Of a stretch of 13,751 bases of DNA, positions 1 to 6,185 are shown one piece after another. The notes below the pieces were generated by a model. The model worked only from the letters and a program-made list of their open reading frames with translations, was not told the DNA's origin and made no database searches. The position numbers and the translations under genes were made by a program. Position 1 is the stretch's first letter. The number at the start of each line of letters is the position of its first letter. The DNA is from Desulfarculales bacterium UBA702 (GTDB lineage Bacteria > Desulfobacterota > Syntrophobacteria > Syntrophobacterales > Syntrophobacteraceae): assembly GCA_002298165.1 (NCBI GenBank), contig DBMI01000065.1, positions 1-13,751 on the forward strand. The letters are read 5' to 3'.

Positions 1-30
1 TAGGACGCCGCCGCCTCATCCTTTATATAT

Positions 31-68
31 AAACCCCTCGGACCTCCCTGGTTCGAGGGGTTTTTTTT
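31..68 (+). terminator. Rho-independent terminator of an unseen upstream gene
   Basis: A hairpin with arms aaacccctcg (31-40) and cgaggggttt (54-63) pairs over 10 bp with a 13-nt loop and runs into eight T residues (61-68). This is the standard intrinsic terminator layout on the plus strand. The gene it closes lies to the left of the window. It isolates the following region from upstream transcription. Confidence 0.85.
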
Positions 69-570
69 GCCCTGTTCCGCCCAGAAAATACTTCAGTCCT
101 CCGAACCATGCCGGCCGAATTTGAACCGGAGCCCAATAAGGCTGGGTAAGGGTTTGCAGCCACCCTGGACCACTTCCGACCCTCATCGCAGCGGAAAATT
201 TCCTGTTCTCGATGCAGCGCTCATGATTTAATGCAAAAGCACTGAGCACGTGATCCTGCTTGTCTCGGCACGATGTCTATTAGTGTTCAATATACCTGGT
301 AGATCTAAAATACAAAGAGCGTCCCACATCCTGATATATACAATTGCGTGATCAGACAGAAAATTGTATCGTTTTTGCTGACTGGTGTATCTACCTGGGG
401 ACCTCTTCGGGCTGAGTCCGGCTTGAAATCGATTGGATGCCACTGGTCAAAGGTTGCACCCCTGGTTGGATCCCGGGATTCCAGCAAAATCTTTGTTGTA
501 TTAATATCAAATCACCTTAGTGGCAGGCTTATCACTTGGCAGAAATTGTATTTTACTGAGACCTTTTTCA
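69..570. other. About 500-base region without a convincing gene
   Basis: The open frames here are short, lack ribosome binding sites, overlap one another on both strands and look unlike real proteins. The minus-strand frame near 298-330 reads DALCILDLP, which resembles DALYILYLP in the minus frame at 1179-1211; the DNA there matches at 24 of 33 positions. The stretch could be decayed coding DNA or the leader of the gene at 586. A sigma-70-like pair, TTGCGT (344-349) and TATCGT (367-372) with 17 nt between, is present but not compelling. No tRNA or riboswitch core was recognised. Confidence 0.4.
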
Positions 571-585
571 GCAAAAGGAGCGGGT

Positions 586-1017
586 ATGCGTACGAAAGGG
601 AAATACATTTTTTGTGCATTGTTTGTCTTTTTCGTGCTGTCTGCTGTAAGTCTGGGCACGGCTGTGGCGGACAGGCCGCGTGTTGAGAAGATCGCTGCAG
701 TTATACAGGATTCCGATTCCTGCAGTTCGGTTGGAGGGAAGTTCGATGCCATTTATCAAAACCGCAAAATCGACGTGGTATTCTACTTTAATTCCAAAGA
801 GGATAAGGCTATCGAAATCTATAAGGGAGATAAAGAGTGGAAAGAGGGACTGGGTGATGTTCTCTGTCCACAATATAGAGGAGAAAAGAAGATCACCCTT
901 TCAGGCAAAAAGGTCACACTGGAAGGCGAATGGAGAGATTGGGACAAATTTATAGTCTATGAGATATATCTGCCTGAAGACAAGCCCGAAAAAAAGAAAG
1001 AAAAATTGCCGTTTTAA
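586..1017 (+). CDS. Small secreted orphan protein, 143 aa
   Basis: I do not recognise this family. The ATG at 586 is preferred over an upstream in-frame ATG at 520 because aaaggag (574-580) sits 5 nt before it and the protein then begins with a classic signal peptide: MRTKGK, a hydrophobic core at about residues 8-24, and a probable signal peptidase I site after AVA (28). The mature part (about 115 aa) is charged and predicted beta-rich, with two cysteines (C46, C94) that could form a disulfide in the periplasm. It ends in a Lys/Glu-rich tail around residues 131-141. No lipobox or transmembrane segment follows the signal. It stands alone, flanked by non-coding DNA, and is closed by a strong terminator 28 nt after the stop, so it is probably monocistronic. 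Coding status is likely from start context, signal peptide and terminator; function is unknown. Confidence 0.75.
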   Translation: MRTKGKYIFCALFVFFVLSAVSLGTAVADRPRVEKIAAVIQDSDSCSSVGGKFDAIYQNRKIDVVFYFNSKEDKAIEIYKGDKEWKEGLGDVLCPQYRGEKKITLSGKKVTLEGEWRDWDKFIVYEIYLPEDKPEKKKEKLPF

Positions 1018-1045
1018 ACCTGCCATGCGTGCAGAGCTTTTTCGA

Positions 1046-1080
1046 ATGAAGGGGTGCTTCGGCACCCCTTCATAGTTTTA
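1046..1080 (+). terminator. Terminator with UUCG tetraloop after the orphan gene
   Basis: A perfect 12-bp stem, atgaaggggtgc (1046-1057) with gcaccccttcat (1062-1073), is closed by the extra-stable c(UUCG)g loop and followed by agtttta. The T run is short, but the stem is very stable and sits 28 nt after the stop of the orphan gene. The stem could also act on the opposite strand, where only a few T residues follow. Confidence 0.75.
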
Positions 1081-1798
1081 GCTGTTTAAACCAAAATGCC
1101 GCGCGCTCTATGGGGTGGTGCAGCGCACCGGCACCTATCGATTCCACCTTGTTCGGTATGATTGTCTACTTGTCACGTGGCAAATATAAAATATAAAGGG
1201 CATCCTCGATCTCTCCCCTTAAGAAGTACTTAAACCCCCTACTTTTCTGTAACGTGGTCTGGACAATCCGACCAACCTTACTTACTTGTAACTCAGCTTC
1301 ACACTGAACCACCACAGGCGCATTATTCTGTGGATTATCGGCCAATAGAATCCTGGCACCCATGCGACATCCTTATCCAGCAACTGTATTATAGATGGCT
1401 GGAATGTCTATGCTTGCTTCTGCCCATCAATGGACCCGGGAAGTTTGCACCTCAATAATGGTATCTCGCCAATACCTTTTCCAAGTTTGCCACAGTCAAC
1501 CGCAAGAATAGGCATTGCGGTGGTAGGTACCTCCGGATTCATGGAATGCTCCGCCTTGGCCGAACATGGCCATTATTGCTGAAGATAAACCGGCTTCGGC
1601 ATACCGGATCACAGCAGATCTGAATGTACTGTTTGTCCTGCTTGTTCTTCATCCAATTATTCTGAGCTTTATTGTAGCTGGCTGTCATTGCCGTCAAGGA
1701 ACTGATTCGCGGGAACATTAACGATCGCGAGTTTCAATAAATTGGAAAGCGAAAACGCTGCCAAAAGTTACGGTGGGTCCATCTGGGAATTAATAATA
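1081..1798. other. About 720-base region without a convincing gene, possibly decayed
   Basis: No plus-strand gene is visible. On the minus strand there is a 65-codon frame (1166-1363), a 59-codon frame (1539-1718, no ribosome binding site, reading NKAQNNWMKNKQDKQYIQ in its middle) and a short frame of about 44 codons between them. They are in different frames and broken by stops, as expected of eroded coding DNA, but none shows a family I can name. The 3' part must hold the promoter and leader of the receptor operon. The leader contains a hairpin at 1742-1764 (ttgg/ccaa enclosing gcg-aaaa-cgc) and a small cctc/gagg hairpin (1799-1810) abutting the ribosome binding site. Confidence 0.4.
1166..1363 (-). 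CDS. Doubtful 65-aa ORF, possible gene remnant
   Basis: The frame starts at an ATG preceded by aaggatgtcgc, a fair ribosome binding site, and reads MGARILLADNPQNN at its start and KYFLRGEIEDALYILYLP near its end. No domain is recognised. The segment around 1179-1211 resembles minus-strand DNA at 298-330 in sequence and in encoded peptide, so the two may be remnants of one family. It may equally be a chance frame in non-coding DNA. No promoter or terminator was seen. Confidence 0.2.
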   Translation of the reverse strand: MGARILLADNPQNNAPVVVQCEAELQVSKVGRIVQTTLQKSRGFKYFLRGEIEDALYILYLPRDK

Positions 1799-1820
1799 CC
1801 TCTAAAGAGGAAAGGAGAAC

Positions 1821-4124
1821 ATGCGAAGAATATTCTTGTGCATGATCGGAATGCTTTGCCTGCCAATCGAGGCGGCTCTTTGGGCGGAGGAGAAAAGCCT
1901 AAAAGAAGGCTCTGCAATAGTTCTTGACGAGGCTGTGGTGAGCGCCAAACGTGAAGCCGAGCCGAGTGAAAAAACCGGTTTTATCCCTTTGGACAGTGAT
2001 CGGATTATAGTCACGCCAAATGATTGGGCCCGCACAAGCAGCACCGCCGAGTTGCTGAGCAACGAGCCGGGGGTGAGTCTGCAACAAAACGGCGGGGTTG
2101 CCGCCTTGCCGTATCTCCGTGGCCTGGGTGATGATCGCGTACGCATCAAAGTTGACGGTATGGACCTGATTTCGGCCTGCGCCAATCACATGAATTCACC
2201 GCTTTCCTATATAGCTCCAACCAATGTGAGCGCGGTGAATGTGATGGCAGGGATTACGCCGGTCAGCCTGGGCGGCGACAGTATAGCGGGCACGATCTTA
2301 GTCAACTCGCCCCCGCTGGAGTTCGCCAAACCCGGTGAGACTCTTTTCAAGGGTGAAGCAGGCGCGTTCTATCGCAGTAACGGTAACGCCTTCGGCGGAA
2401 ATCTTTCGGGAACGGTGGCGAATGACTGGTTTAGTTTTCGCTATTCCGGATCTGAGGCTCAATCAGAAAACTACCACGCCGCCCACGATTTCAAGCCGCC
2501 CGGGCGTGCCGCAATCGACAAAGGCTGGTTGGCTGGAGATGAAGTCGGCTCCTCGCGTTACCTGGCAACTAATCATGCAGTCTCGGCAGCGCTGCAAAAA
2601 GACATACATTTCCTTCAGCTCAATTTCGGCGTTCAGTACATTCCATACCAGGGATTTCCGAACCAGCGCATGGACATGACTGAAAACTTAAGCGAGCAGA
2701 TCAATTTGCACTACTCCGGTCAATACCATTGGGGTGTTCTGGAAACCCGTTTTTATAACGAACACACACGGCACAAGATGGATTTCGCGGACGACAAGCA
2801 ATTTTACTACGGCAGCCTGGCAACCGTCCTGGCACCCGGAATGCCGATGGAAACGGAAGGATGGAACACGGGCGCGCTGGTCAAAGGAACCATCCCATTG
2901 TCTGATCGCGATACTCTCAGGGTGGGCGTCGAAGGCCAGGTCTACCGCCTCGACGACTGGTGGCCGCCCTCCCCATCTGTTTTGCCCCCCGGCGTCGCTA
3001 CCTCGGGAATGGCCCCGAATACCTTCATAAACATCAATGACGGGCAGCGCGATCGCATCGGCGCTTTTGGGGAATGGGAAGCCCGTTGGAACCCGCAGTG
3101 GACCAGCCTGCTTGGGTTTCGAAGCGATACGGTGCTGATGGATACCGGACCGGTCCACGGCTATAACAATACCATGATGTACAATGGGGCGCCTTTGTTC
3201 CCCGCGACCACCTTCAATAACCGCGACCGTCAACGTACAGACGCCAACTTCGATGTGACTGCTCTAACACGCTATACCCCCTGTGATACATTAAGCTTCG
3301 AGGCCGGTTATGCCCGCAAGTCCCGCTCCCCCAATCTATACGAGCGTTACGCCTGGTCTACAAACACAATGGCTATGGAAATGATCAACTTTGCAGGGGA
3401 CGGCAACTACTATATAGGAAACCTCGACCTTGACCCCGAAAGTGCAGATACCTTCAGCGCCACTCTGGACTGGCACGATCCCTCGAAAGAGCAGTGGGGC
3501 CTGAAAGTCACGCCCTACTACACCTGGGTCGAGGACTATATAGATGCAAGACGATGCCCGCCATCCGTCTGTGGCAACACCGCCGCCATCAGGACCAGCC
3601 TGACCGCAAAAACAGGTTTTGTCTATCTCCAGTTAGTGAATCAATCCGCCGAAATCTACGGCATCGATGCTTCCGCCTTCGTCGTGCTGGCCAAAACCCA
3701 TGATTACGGAAGCTTCACATTGAACGGAGTGCTAAGTTACGCAAGAGGCCGGAACGAGACAACTGACGACAACCTCTACAATATCATGCCGCTGAACGGC
3801 AAAGTGGCCCTTGTGCATCGCATCGGAAAGTTAACCAGCGTCATCGAAGGGCAATTCGTCGACACAAAATCGGATGTATCTCAAGTCCGCAACGAAGTTC
3901 AAACAGACGCTTACGCATTGCTTAATCTTCGCGCCAGCTATGAGTGGCAAAGATACAGGCTGGATGCCGGTATTGAAAACGTGACGAACACGTTTTACTC
4001 CCTGCCGCTGGGTGGGGCATATCTCGGGCAGGGAGCTACCATGTCCGGGGGTGTGGTTCCATGGGGCATCCCCGTTCCCGGTCCGGGCCGCTCGTTCTAC
4101 GCCGGCGTGACGGCAAAGTTCTAA
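1821..4124 (+). CDS. TonB-dependent outer-membrane receptor, OprC/NosA-like, probable copper uptake
   Basis: A 767-aa gated beta-barrel that should import a scarce ligand across the outer membrane using TonB energy. It starts at the ATG after aaaggag (1811-1817). Residues 1-22 are a signal peptide with cleavage likely after ALWA. A TonB-box-like stretch (IVLDEAVVSA, 33-42) and a plug domain (about 60-165, including YLRGLGDDRVRIKVDGMD) follow, then the barrel, ending in Phe as needed for Bam assembly. The plug carries C120-A-N-H-M124 and the barrel H318-K-M320. These match the CxxxM and HxM ligands known for OprC, at a similar separation. Methionines also cluster at M284/286, M341/343, M452/453 and M517/519/521, reminiscent of OprC's Met-rich path. 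Genes for ExbB, ExbD and TonB follow on the same strand. Receptor status is very sure; copper is inferred from motifs, and another ligand remains possible. Confidence 0.93.
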   Translation: MRRIFLCMIGMLCLPIEAALWAEEKSLKEGSAIVLDEAVVSAKREAEPSEKTGFIPLDSDRIIVTPNDWARTSSTAELLSNEPGVSLQQNGGVAALPYLRGLGDDRVRIKVDGMDLISACANHMNSPLSYIAPTNVSAVNVMAGITPVSLGGDSIAGTILVNSPPLEFAKPGETLFKGEAGAFYRSNGNAFGGNLSGTVANDWFSFRYSGSEAQSENYHAAHDFKPPGRAAIDKGWLAGDEVGSSRYLATNHAVSAALQKDIHFLQLNFGVQYIPYQGFPNQRMDMTENLSEQINLHYSGQYHWGVLETRFYNEHTRHKMDFADDKQFYYGSLATVLAPGMPMETEGWNTGALVKGTIPLSDRDTLRVGVEGQVYRLDDWWPPSPSVLPPGVATSGMAPNTFININDGQRDRIGAFGEWEARWNPQWTSLLGFRSDTVLMDTGPVHGYNNTMMYNGAPLFPATTFNNRDRQRTDANFDVTALTRYTPCDTLSFEAGYARKSRSPNLYERYAWSTNTMAMEMINFAGDGNYYIGNLDLDPESADTFSATLDWHDPSKEQWGLKVTPYYTWVEDYIDARRCPPSVCGNTAAIRTSLTAKTGFVYLQLVNQSAEIYGIDASAFVVLAKTHDYGSFTLNGVLSYARGRNETTDDNLYNIMPLNGKVALVHRIGKLTSVIEGQFVDTKSDVSQVRNEVQTDAYALLNLRASYEWQRYRLDAGIENVTNTFYSLPLGGAYLGQGATMSGGVVPWGIPVPGPGRSFYAGVTAKF

Positions 4125-4159
4125 GGCGAGTTATCCGAGGCGGCTTCATGTCGGTTGAA

Positions 4160-4203
4160 TTTTTGGATATGGCGCCGCCCATTTTCAGACCGGAATATCC
4201 GAA
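4160..4203 (+). other. Intercistronic hairpin between receptor and exbB
   Basis: In the 98-nt gap the arms ggatat (4165-4170) and atatcc (4195-4200), flanked by ttt and gaaa, can form a hairpin with a 24-nt loop. No T run follows, so it is not a standard terminator. It could stabilise or trim the mRNA and set receptor and ExbB at different levels. Only the pairing is visible; the role is a guess. Confidence 0.3.
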
Positions 4204-4222
4204 AGGGGTATGAAGAAAAGTA

Positions 4223-4645
4223 ATGGAATGGATGCAATGGGTTATCGATTACGGTGTCATCGGCCTGCTCATCGCCATGAGCATTGTGGCTCTGACAGTA
4301 GCCATAGAACGTCATTTGTATTACCGGAAGATTGATTTGATGAGTTTTATGGACAAAAAGAAGCTCGAACTGGAGTTGACACGAAGACTACACGTAATTG
4401 CAACCATCGGCAGCAATGCACCCTACGTTGGTCTTCTCGGCACGGTGCTTGGTATTATGCTCACATTTTACACGATGGGCCGTGAAGGATTCATGGATAC
4501 CGGAAGAATCATGATCGGTTTGGCCCTGGCTCTCAAGGTTACCGCCGTGGGGCTGATCGTGGCAATCCCGGCGGTTACGGCCTATAACTTTCACGTTCGA
4601 CGGGCAAAAGAGCTGATTCTTGAGTGGGAGAGCCGGCATGGATGA
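4223..4645 (+). CDS. exbB: ExbB, short-type TonB energiser, MotA/TolQ/ExbB family
   Basis: Inner-membrane proton-channel subunit that with ExbD drives TonB. It has 140 aa, far shorter than E. coli ExbB (about 244) and similar in size to the short ExbB type known from Helicobacter. Three hydrophobic segments are visible, at about residues 10-28, 58-82 and 104-122. Conserved motifs are IGSNAPYVGLLGTVLGIM (62-79), whose T73 matches the conserved pore threonine after GLxG, and KVTAVGLIVAIPAVTAYN (105-122), whose T107 matches the second pore threonine. The cytoplasmic loop between segments 1 and 2 is only about 30 residues. The start ATG is preceded by weak aagaaaag; gaaagggg lies rather far upstream. 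The stop overlaps the exbD start by 8 nt, so the two are translationally coupled. Third-party MotA or TolQ roles are unlikely with exbD and tonB adjacent. Confidence 0.92.
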   Translation: MEWMQWVIDYGVIGLLIAMSIVALTVAIERHLYYRKIDLMSFMDKKKLELELTRRLHVIATIGSNAPYVGLLGTVLGIMLTFYTMGREGFMDTGRIMIGLALALKVTAVGLIVAIPAVTAYNFHVRRAKELILEWESRHG

Positions 4646-5018
4646 AAAAGAGATCAGTGTCATCAACATCATACCTTTTGTTGATATCATGTTGGTTTTG
4701 CTGACCATCGTTCTTACCACGTCGACCTTCATCGCCAGGGGTACTATCCCGATCGAGTTACCGAGAGCCTCGATACAAGAGAGCGAGATACTTCGAACCA
4801 GGACTATCGAGATCAACAGCCAGGGAAGACTTTTCTTCAACGGCAACGAGGCGACTTTGGAAGACCTGCCTCGACAAATGGAGGGTGTGGATCGGGAAAC
4901 GCCCATATTGATCAAGGCCGACAGGGACCTTACCATCCAGATATTTGTGGATGTGATGGATTCGGTGAAAAAGATGGAATTCAGGCGTGTTAGCCTTCAG
5001 ACGGAATCAAAGAATTGA
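4638..5018 (+). CDS. exbD: ExbD, TonB-system proton-channel subunit
   Basis: A 126-aa single-span membrane protein of the ExbD/TolR family. I chose the ATG at 4638 over the in-frame ATG at 4620 because it gives the family-typical short cytoplasmic N terminus (MDEKEISVINIIPFVD), has gggag (4626-4630) 7 nt upstream, and overlaps exbB by only 8 nt. The transmembrane helix covers about residues 11-31. D16 in NIIPFVDIMLVLL corresponds to the essential proton-carrying Asp25 of E. coli ExbD. The periplasmic domain (about 36-126) shows the usual IEIN..G.L..NG pattern followed by the L..L stretch and PILIKADRD. The stop overlaps the tonB start codon. Confidence 0.93.
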   Translation: MDEKEISVINIIPFVDIMLVLLTIVLTTSTFIARGTIPIELPRASIQESEILRTRTIEINSQGRLFFNGNEATLEDLPRQMEGVDRETPILIKADRDLTIQIFVDVMDSVKKMEFRRVSLQTESKN

Positions 5019-5776
5019 ATGAACAAAAACAAGCTTTCTTTTTTTCTATCGGCATCCATTTTGTGGCGTGCATACTCGCCTTCGGGGTTATTCAGGGAGC
5101 AGCTCCGGAGAGAAGACCGTTGATCATCGATTTCAGCCTCATTGATCAGTCCGCGGCAGCACAAGCTCCATCAGCCTTTTGCGAACCGATGGAACCCAAG
5201 CCGTTACCGGCAAATGTTGACGAAGAAATCGCTCCCGTGGGTCCCCAAATACAGCAGATGGTAACCGAAAATCAGGTTCCTATAGCGGCGCCGGAACCTA
5301 AACCGGTTGAGCAAAAGGCGCCGAAACGCTTGAACGTGCGCAAAAAAATCTCCCCGGAAAAACAAGTCAGACGCGAAATTCCGCCAGCCCCTTCCAACAC
5401 CGGACCGAACACGGAAGAATCGACGGCAGGATCAAACGCGGGAGTGCCCGTAGCCGAACCCTCCGGATCGGTGGGATCTAAGGAACGGCCGGAGATGAGG
5501 TACATGAAGGCACACCTTGCCAGGATCCGTGATGCCATAATACGCAAACTTTCATACCCGCCGTTGGCACGCAGTAAAGGGTGGACAGGCACTGTAAGAG
5601 TATCTTTCGTAATCAATGAAGATGGAAGTGTAAAGAATGTCAAGGTGCTTGCCGGTTCCGGCTTTGAAGTGCTTGACAGTAACGTTGTCGAGACTATCAA
5701 ATACTGCTCCCCTTTCCCCAAACCCCCATGCATTGTCGAAATGATCATGCCTATTACCTACCGGCTGTACGAATAA
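5015..5776 (+). CDS. tonB: TonB, energy transducer
   Basis: A 253-aa protein that spans the periplasm and links the ExbB-ExbD channel to outer-membrane receptors. The only sensible start is TTG at 5015, in a ttga overlap with the exbD stop, so translation is probably coupled. The N-terminal anchor (about residues 7-28) carries S11-x-x-x-H15, the conserved SxxxH motif of TonB. A Pro-, Glu- and Lys-rich linker follows (about 55-125, for example APEPKPVEQKAPKR). The C-terminal TonB domain covers about 165-253, with YPPLAR at 181-186, GTVRVSFVINEDGSV and a terminal PITYRLYE. Two cysteines in that domain (C231, C239) are less usual and could form a disulfide. As last gene of the operon it is the likely dedicated partner of the receptor at 1821. 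Confidence 0.93.
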   Translation: MNEQKQAFFFSIGIHFVACILAFGVIQGAAPERRPLIIDFSLIDQSAAAQAPSAFCEPMEPKPLPANVDEEIAPVGPQIQQMVTENQVPIAAPEPKPVEQKAPKRLNVRKKISPEKQVRREIPPAPSNTGPNTEESTAGSNAGVPVAEPSGSVGSKERPEMRYMKAHLARIRDAIIRKLSYPPLARSKGWTGTVRVSFVINEDGSVKNVKVLAGSGFEVLDSNVVETIKYCSPFPKPPCIVEMIMPITYRLYE

Positions 5777-5872
5777 TTACCCTGATTCAGATGAGATCCT
5801 TGGAAGATCTCTCGGGAGCCTGAATTTTGTGGCCTGGAACCCCCCTGCGTGACCCGTTTCATATGGTTTCGG

Positions 5873-5892
5873 CCGGATAAACTGTTATCCGG
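5873..5892. repeat. Perfect 8-bp hairpin ccggataa-actg-ttatccgg
   Basis: Arms at 5873-5880 and 5885-5892 pair perfectly around a 4-nt loop about 100 nt after the tonB stop. Lack of a T run argues against a classical terminator. It may be an mRNA 3'-end stabiliser, a bidirectional pause site or a protein-binding palindrome. Confidence 0.4.
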
Positions 5893-6047
5893 GCGCGGAA
5901 TAGGCTGATTTTGCATTTAGCGCTCAACCCAATCACGTAATCATACGGGCCAGTGCGATTTTAGTATCGGCACCTCGGTTATGGCAAGTTCTCCCCAGGC
6001 TGTTGCCCAAACTTGTTGTATGATCTATCGGGATCTCAGTGTAACAT

Positions 6048-6082
6048 CGTCATTCCCGCCCGAAAGCGCTACAGGAATGACG
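6048..6082. repeat. REP-like palindrome (cgtcattcc...ggaatgacg)
   Basis: Arms cgtcattcc (6048-6056) and ggaatgacg (6074-6082) are perfect 9-mers around a GC-rich, partly paired centre (cgcccgaaagcgctaca). Palindromes of the type gtcattccc-gcgaaagcg-ggaatgac are common intergenic repeats in many proteobacterial genomes. Only one copy is in this window, so repeat status rests on that resemblance. Confidence 0.5.
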
Positions 6083-6124
6083 TTAATCAGGTTCGTGCCA
6101 TTCAATTTTGCTTAGCATCTTTCG

Positions 6125-6147
6125 AAAAACTATTTGGGCAGCAGCCC
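6125..6147 (-). terminator. Weak candidate terminator of the zinc-finger/BON gene
   Basis: On the minus strand gggc-tgct-gccc (6147-6136) is followed by aaatag and five T residues (complement of 6129-6125), about 40 nt after the stop. The stem is only 4 bp, so it is a weak candidate. Confidence 0.3.
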
Positions 6148-6185
6148 GTCTCCGACCTTGTCCGCAACGAACCTGTTTTCATTTC

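Larger units (their letters stand above)
5777..6185. other. Intergenic region between converging tonB and the zinc-finger gene
   Basis: No gene is supported here. It holds several inverted repeats: gagatc/gatctc (5793-5811) nested within attcag (5785-5790) and ctgaat (5820-5825) and followed by tttg, a candidate weak terminator for the tonB operon; a hairpin at 5873-5892; a REP-like palindrome at 6048-6082; and a small hairpin at 6136-6147 that may end the minus-strand gene. The region lies between convergent genes, so terminators in both directions are expected. Confidence 0.5.

Noticed and set aside
348..686. 112-codon plus-strand frame before and across the orphan gene
   Set aside because: It overlaps the better-supported secreted protein, has no ribosome binding site and has an unlike composition.
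958..1197. IYLPEDK (end of the orphan protein, plus) and LYLPRDK (minus frame at 1169-1197) with 18 of 27 bases alike
   Set aside because: Too short and AT-rich to argue homology; the upstream parts do not align.
1660..1700. Sigma-54-like tggctgtcattgcc
   Set aside because: The GG and GC elements are 8 nt apart instead of the required 10.
1735..1785. Resemblance to a GEMM-I (cyclic di-GMP) riboswitch: a gg-aaa stem, a small aaaa-loop hairpin and acggtgggtcc
   Set aside because: The conserved GGGACGCAAAGCC core is absent and no second receptor hairpin could be laid out; the match is loose.
2688..3233. 181-codon minus-strand frame inside the receptor gene
   Set aside because: Shadow of the receptor coding sequence; no start context or recognisable protein features.
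4388..4936. 182-codon minus-strand frame across exbB and exbD
   Set aside because: Antisense shadow of two well-conserved genes.
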